Source: Deltaproteobacteria bacterium | GTDB taxonomy: Bacteria > Desulfobacterota > Deferrisomatia > Deferrisomatales > JACRMM01 | Assembly: GCA_016214985.1 (NCBI GenBank) | Contig: JACRMM010000014.1 | Coordinates: forward strand, 79,293 to 143,292 | DNA: 64,000 bases | Reading direction: 5' to 3' | Shown here: in pieces, positions 60,815-64,000 of the stretch | Position numbering within the stretch: the first letter of the stretch is position 1 | Layout: each line of letters opens with the position of its first letter | Notes under the pieces: generated by a model | The model's input: only the letters and a program-made list of their open reading frames with translations | What the model was told of the DNA's origin: nothing | The model's database searches: none | Translations under genes and position numbers: made by a program

Positions 60815-63598
60815 TCAGGTGTCCAACAGGAGCGTTGCGGGAAACTGGCGGAGCGCCTCGGATACCCGCAGGAACCCGCGCGCTTCGATCTCCTCGCCGG
60901 ACAAGGCGTCGCGCCAGCGCCCGGGCGCTTCCTGGGGAAGCTCCACGCGGGTGTCGCCCCACGCCGTTTCGCCCAGGGGAAAGGTCCCGGCGGGCAAGAG
61001 TCGAGCCGTGAGGCGGGGCACCAAGGTGACGGCCCACCCCTCTGCCGAGCGGCGCGCGAAGGCGAAGGCCTGCTCGGCGCGGAGGCCGGTGGCCCGCAGG
61101 GCCAAGTACTCTCCGGTCTGGAAGACCTCGGGCCGACGCTGCCGCGCCGCGAGCGCTCGGTGGATCAGGAAGAGCTTCACACCGCCGTCGCCTGGTTCCG
61201 CGAGCAGGCGCGATGAGAGCGCAGTGCTTGCTCCCTCCGCTGCGCCGCGAATCTCTTCGAGCAGCGTCTGCCGCTGCCCGTAGTCCACGGGTCTTCGGTT
61301 GTCGGGGTCCACCAGCGAGAGGTCCCACAGCTCGCGTCCCTGGTAGAAGTCGGGGACGCCCGGCGCCGTGATCTTGATCAGGGTCTGTGCGAGGGAGTTC
61401 ACCACCCCGTGGTGGGCGATCCGCCGCTGGAAGGGGAGAAAGGCCGCGAGAAACGCCTGGTCGTCCAGGACCGAGTCGGCGAAGCGGACGAACGCCTCCT
61501 CGTAGGCGGCGTCCGGCTTGAGCCAGGCGGTGTGCACCTTGGCCTCGCGCACCGCCTTGACGAGGTAGCCCCGCAGGCGCTCCCGGAAGGCAGGCACCTC
61601 CGCTTCGTCGAAGGGCCACGACCCGAGCAGGGTCTGGTAGAGGAAGTACTCGTCGTTGCCGTCCGGCACCGCGCGCCGGCCGATCCGGCGCTTCTTCCCG
61701 GCGTTCAGTCGCCGCCAGAGGCGCGCCGCGGCGGCCCACTCGGAGGGCAGTTCGGAGAGGACGCTCAGTCGCGCCCGCGCATCCTCGCCTCTCTTCGTGT
61801 CGTGAGTGGACGTGGCGTTGAGAGCGTGGGGCCAGGCCGAAAGCCTTCGGGCCGCCCAGCGATGGAACCTCTCGGGAGCGATGCCGAACCGCTCCGGGGA
61901 GCCTCCCACCTCGTTGAGCGAGAGGAGCCGGTGGTACACGTAGAGGAACGTGTCCTCGCCGGCCTTGGCTTGGAGGGGCCCGGTGAACTGCTGAAATCGT
62001 TGAACGAACCGCACCCACTCCGCGCGGTCGTCCGCGCCGAGGTTCTCGTCGAAGTCGAGCTGGAGAAAGCGCTCCAGGAAGTTCAGATCGTGAAGGAGAT
62101 CCGGGACTCGGTGCCGCGCCGCCTGCACGGCGGCCGCCACGGTCCGGCGGTCCTCCGGGCGCGTGAGGGCACCGCCCGCGTAGGTCCGATACAGGGGGAA
62201 GTTCGCCATGACCTCGAACAGCGCGCGACGAAGGCCGGAGAGGGTGATGTCCGCGCCATACCGGAATCGGCCGGCCAGGTGCTTCAAGAGCCGGGCGAGG
62301 TTGTCGATGTCGCCGGCCAGGTGCCGCAGCAGGATGAGGATCTTCTTCTCGTAGAGGAGCTCCTCGGAGTCGAGCAGGTCCCGCGCAAAGCGGGCGTAGA
62401 GCCGGTCGAACGCCGGCTTGGCCCCCGAATCCACGAACAGCCCGTTCACCCAGTTGAGGAACTCGTAGCCGGTCGTGCCCTGCACCGGCCACCCGGCGGG
62501 CAGCTCCTCTTCGAAGCCCAGGATCTTCTCCACGACGAGGTAGGCGTCGGGGGACGCCGCGCGCAGGCGGGCGAGGTACTCTCCGGGGTCGGAGAGCCCG
62601 TCGATGTGGTCCACCCGAAGCCCGGTGATCCGCCGCTCGGCCACATAGGTCAACAGGAGGTTGTGGGTGCGGTCGAAGACGTCCTCCCGCTCGGCTCGGA
62701 GCGAGATGAGCTCGTTGACCGTGAAGAACCTCCGGTAGTCGATCTCCTGCGTGGCGACCTTCCAGAAGGAGAGGCGAAAGACCTGGGCCGAGAGGAGCTC
62801 GTCGAGTTCGCTGAAGCTCCCGGCCTCGCCGGGTGTGCCGTTGAGGCTGCACACGGTCTCGTCCAGGGCGGCGCGAATCGCCTCCTGTCCCTCGTAGAGC
62901 TCCCAGAGCGCGTGTTTGGCGAAGCGGGTCTGCACCGCGCGTTCGGTCGGGTCCTCGAGGCTGCCCAGGGTGCGCAGCACGTAGAGCAGGGCGAGATAGG
63001 TCATCAGGGCGGGGTGCTCTTCGCCCAGGCGCTCCCGAAGCCGCTCGAGGGGTCGGGTGAGCAGGCCCTCGTAGGACTCCAGCCGCAGCGGAAACCGCAG
63101 CCCGTAGTAGTGCACGCCGAAGCCCTCGGGGCCGTACTCGAGTTGAATCTCCCCGGCCTCCAGCGCTTCTCCGTAGAAGCGGCCGAGGAAGGGCGCAAGC
63201 ACGCGCTCTCGCGCTGTCTCGAAGGACGAGGGCCACTCGATGTCGAAGAAGTCGCGGTAGGCGGAGCGGCGGCCGTGCTCGAACACGTCCATGAGCAGGC
63301 AGTTCTGGCCGTCGTACGCCATGTGGTTGGGCACGATGTCCTGGAGCCACCCGAGCTCCAGGCGCCCGGCCGCCGCCAGCAGCCGGTCGAGCTCCGCCGC
63401 GCCTCCCAGGTCGGCGCTGACCCGGCTCGGGTCCACTCCGTCGTAGCCGTGGGTGCTGCCGCTGCGTGCCTGCACGACGGGAGAGGCGTAGATGTCCGAG
63501 ATGCCCAGGTCGTGAAGATAGGGCAGGACCTCCCGCGCCTCTCGGAAGCCGAAGGTCGGAGTGAGCTGGAGCCGGTAGGTGGCCCGCGGGATCCTCAC
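60815..63598 (-). CDS. treY: Maltooligosyl trehalose synthase
   Basis: The 927-residue enzyme is TreY (GH13_26), which turns the reducing end of maltooligosaccharides into trehalose. Diagnostic motifs are RATYRLQLTPTFGFREA at the start, YASPVVQARSGSTHGYD, VPNHMAYD, nucleophile Asp in GLRVDHIDGL, the Glu in VEKILGFEE, and a late GVPDFYQGREL. Length and order match TreY. GTG at 63598 overlaps the stop of the upstream gene (GTGA). TreZ, the next enzyme of the pathway, is not in the window. Confidence 0.96.
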   Translation of the reverse strand: MRIPRATYRLQLTPTFGFREAREVLPYLHDLGISDIYASPVVQARSGSTHGYDGVDPSRVSADLGGAAELDRLLAAAGRLELGWLQDIVPNHMAYDGQNCLLMDVFEHGRRSAYRDFFDIEWPSSFETARERVLAPFLGRFYGEALEAGEIQLEYGPEGFGVHYYGLRFPLRLESYEGLLTRPLERLRERLGEEHPALMTYLALLYVLRTLGSLEDPTERAVQTRFAKHALWELYEGQEAIRAALDETVCSLNGTPGEAGSFSELDELLSAQVFRLSFWKVATQEIDYRRFFTVNELISLRAEREDVFDRTHNLLLTYVAERRITGLRVDHIDGLSDPGEYLARLRAASPDAYLVVEKILGFEEELPAGWPVQGTTGYEFLNWVNGLFVDSGAKPAFDRLYARFARDLLDSEELLYEKKILILLRHLAGDIDNLARLLKHLAGRFRYGADITLSGLRRALFEVMANFPLYRTYAGGALTRPEDRRTVAAAVQAARHRVPDLLHDLNFLERFLQLDFDENLGADDRAEWVRFVQRFQQFTGPLQAKAGEDTFLYVYHRLLSLNEVGGSPERFGIAPERFHRWAARRLSAWPHALNATSTHDTKRGEDARARLSVLSELPSEWAAAARLWRRLNAGKKRRIGRRAVPDGNDEYFLYQTLLGSWPFDEAEVPAFRERLRGYLVKAVREAKVHTAWLKPDAAYEEAFVRFADSVLDDQAFLAAFLPFQRRIAHHGVVNSLAQTLIKITAPGVPDFYQGRELWDLSLVDPDNRRPVDYGQRQTLLEEIRGAAEGASTALSSRLLAEPGDGGVKLFLIHRALAARQRRPEVFQTGEYLALRATGLRAEQAFAFARRSAEGWAVTLVPRLTARLLPAGTFPLGETAWGDTRVELPQEAPGRWRDALSGEEIEARGFLRVSEALRQFPATLLLDT

Positions 63599-64000
63599 GG
63601 CGCCACCCGCACCTGGAGGCGCTCACCCAGCCGATCGAAGCTCTCGAGCCACCGGCCGGCAAACTCATCTCTCCGCGCCGCCGCCTCGGCCATGTCCCCC
63701 TTGAGCCTGCGGCCCACCGCGACGTAGGCGTTCTGGGCGCGCCACAGGTCGAATTCGATCGGCGCGGACCGCAGAATCGCGAGCACCGCGTCCACGGCCT
63801 CGAGCCGGGCCAGGTCGGCGGGGTCGTCGCCGGCCCACGCCTCCACGCGGGCGCTGACCCAGCGGCTCGCTGCGAAGCCCAGTGTCTCCCAGTCGATCTC
63901 CAGGGACCACTGGCCCACCTCCCCCACGAGCGCTTCCAGGCGGTGGACGTCCATGGCGTCGTTGCGGAAGAGCGACGCGAGGTCGGCGCCCACCGTGTAC
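63595..64000 (-). CDS. C-terminal end of GH57/DUF3536-type protein (partial)
   Basis: The gene runs off the right edge; at least 134 C-terminal residues are visible. They read TVGADLASLFRNDAMDVHRLEALVGEVGQW..., with the helical EFDLWRAQNAYVAVGR near the end. This resembles the DUF3536 C-terminal domain found behind GH57 amylase domains, which often precede treY. The match rests on a short segment, so it is tentative. Its stop is overlapped by the treY start. Confidence 0.5.
   Translation of the reverse strand, partial: YTVGADLASLFRNDAMDVHRLEALVGEVGQWSLEIDWETLGFAASRWVSARVEAWAGDDPADLARLEAVDAVLAILRSAPIEFDLWRAQNAYVAVGRRLKGDMAEAAARRDEFAGRWLESFDRLGERLQVRVAP

Noticed and set aside
61409-63727. A 772-codon open frame opposite treY
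   Set aside because: Antisense shadow of a clear GH13 enzyme with low-complexity Glu/Gly/Val composition.

Overview
The window is high-GC bacterial DNA, densely coded on both strands, with many GTG starts behind strong AGGAGG-type ribosome binding sites. Several gene joints are 4-base ATGA or GTGA overlaps. The mix of genes (HDOD protein, chained sensor kinases and c-di-GMP enzymes, DUF362, benzoyl-CoA-reductase/2-hydroxyacyl-CoA-dehydratase subunits, GlgE glucan genes) resembles a metabolically versatile deltaproteobacterium-like organism (Desulfuromonadota/Myxococcota sensu lato). That placement is an inference; there is no rRNA or other marker here. I see no tRNA, rRNA, CRISPR array, insertion sequence or phage module.

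Layout. (1) 0.2-7.1 kb: small housekeeping and orphan genes (TfoX-like, cyclophilin, HDOD protein and receiver, methyltransferase, AhpD-like, nitrilase, ASCH-like), including an unknown gene with an in-frame TGA. (2) 7.2-15.2 kb, minus strand: a signalling block of receiver, PAS/HAMP kinase, receiver-GGDEF-EAL protein and a Cache-PAS hybrid kinase. (3) 15.3-21.8 kb: a TetR regulator followed by a beta-oxidation operon (acyl-CoA ligase, thiolase, acyl-CoA dehydrogenase, 3-hydroxyacyl-CoA dehydrogenase), closed by a strong hairpin. (4) 22.8-41.8 kb: a catabolic island. Its first operon carries a histidine phosphatase, an ACAD11-like dehydrogenase, an aminoglycoside-phosphotransferase-fold kinase and a metallo-beta-lactamase-fold protein. 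A MetA-type outer-membrane protein and a small periplasmic protein follow. The main operon encodes a ThDP-dependent 2-hydroxyacyl-CoA lyase-like enzyme, a 75-residue Cys protein, BcrB-like and BcrC-like (HgdAB-family) subunits, DUF362, thiolase, dehydrogenase, enoyl-CoA hydratase, a QueG-like Fe-S protein and an SDR. It ends at an intrinsic terminator facing an AT-rich TetR gene.

The most interesting signal is in region 4. An 18-base palindrome (AGAACA-N6-TGTTCT) lies just downstream of a TTGACA element in front of both catabolic operons (22840 and 29214) and in front of the TetR gene itself (41792). This predicts a self-regulated TetR regulon that couples a 4-hydroxyacyl-CoA kinase/dehydrogenase module to a 2-hydroxyacyl-CoA lyase plus radical dehydratase/reductase pathway. 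No ATPase activator gene is visible in the window.

(5) 41.9-49.2 kb: two Hsp20 proteins, a membrane protein, a GT-A glycosyltransferase resembling mannosylglycerate synthase, a divergent kinase/diguanylate cyclase pair sharing one membrane sensor domain, and a DHH-like gene broken by an in-frame TAG. (6) 49.3-64.0 kb: an alpha-glucan/trehalose locus with GlgE, TreS-maltokinase fusion, GlgB, MalQ and an L,D-transpeptidase on the plus strand. Convergent to it are MscS, TreY and the end of a GH57/DUF3536-type protein. Together with the glycosyltransferase these suggest storage-glucan and compatible-solute metabolism tied to osmotic stress.
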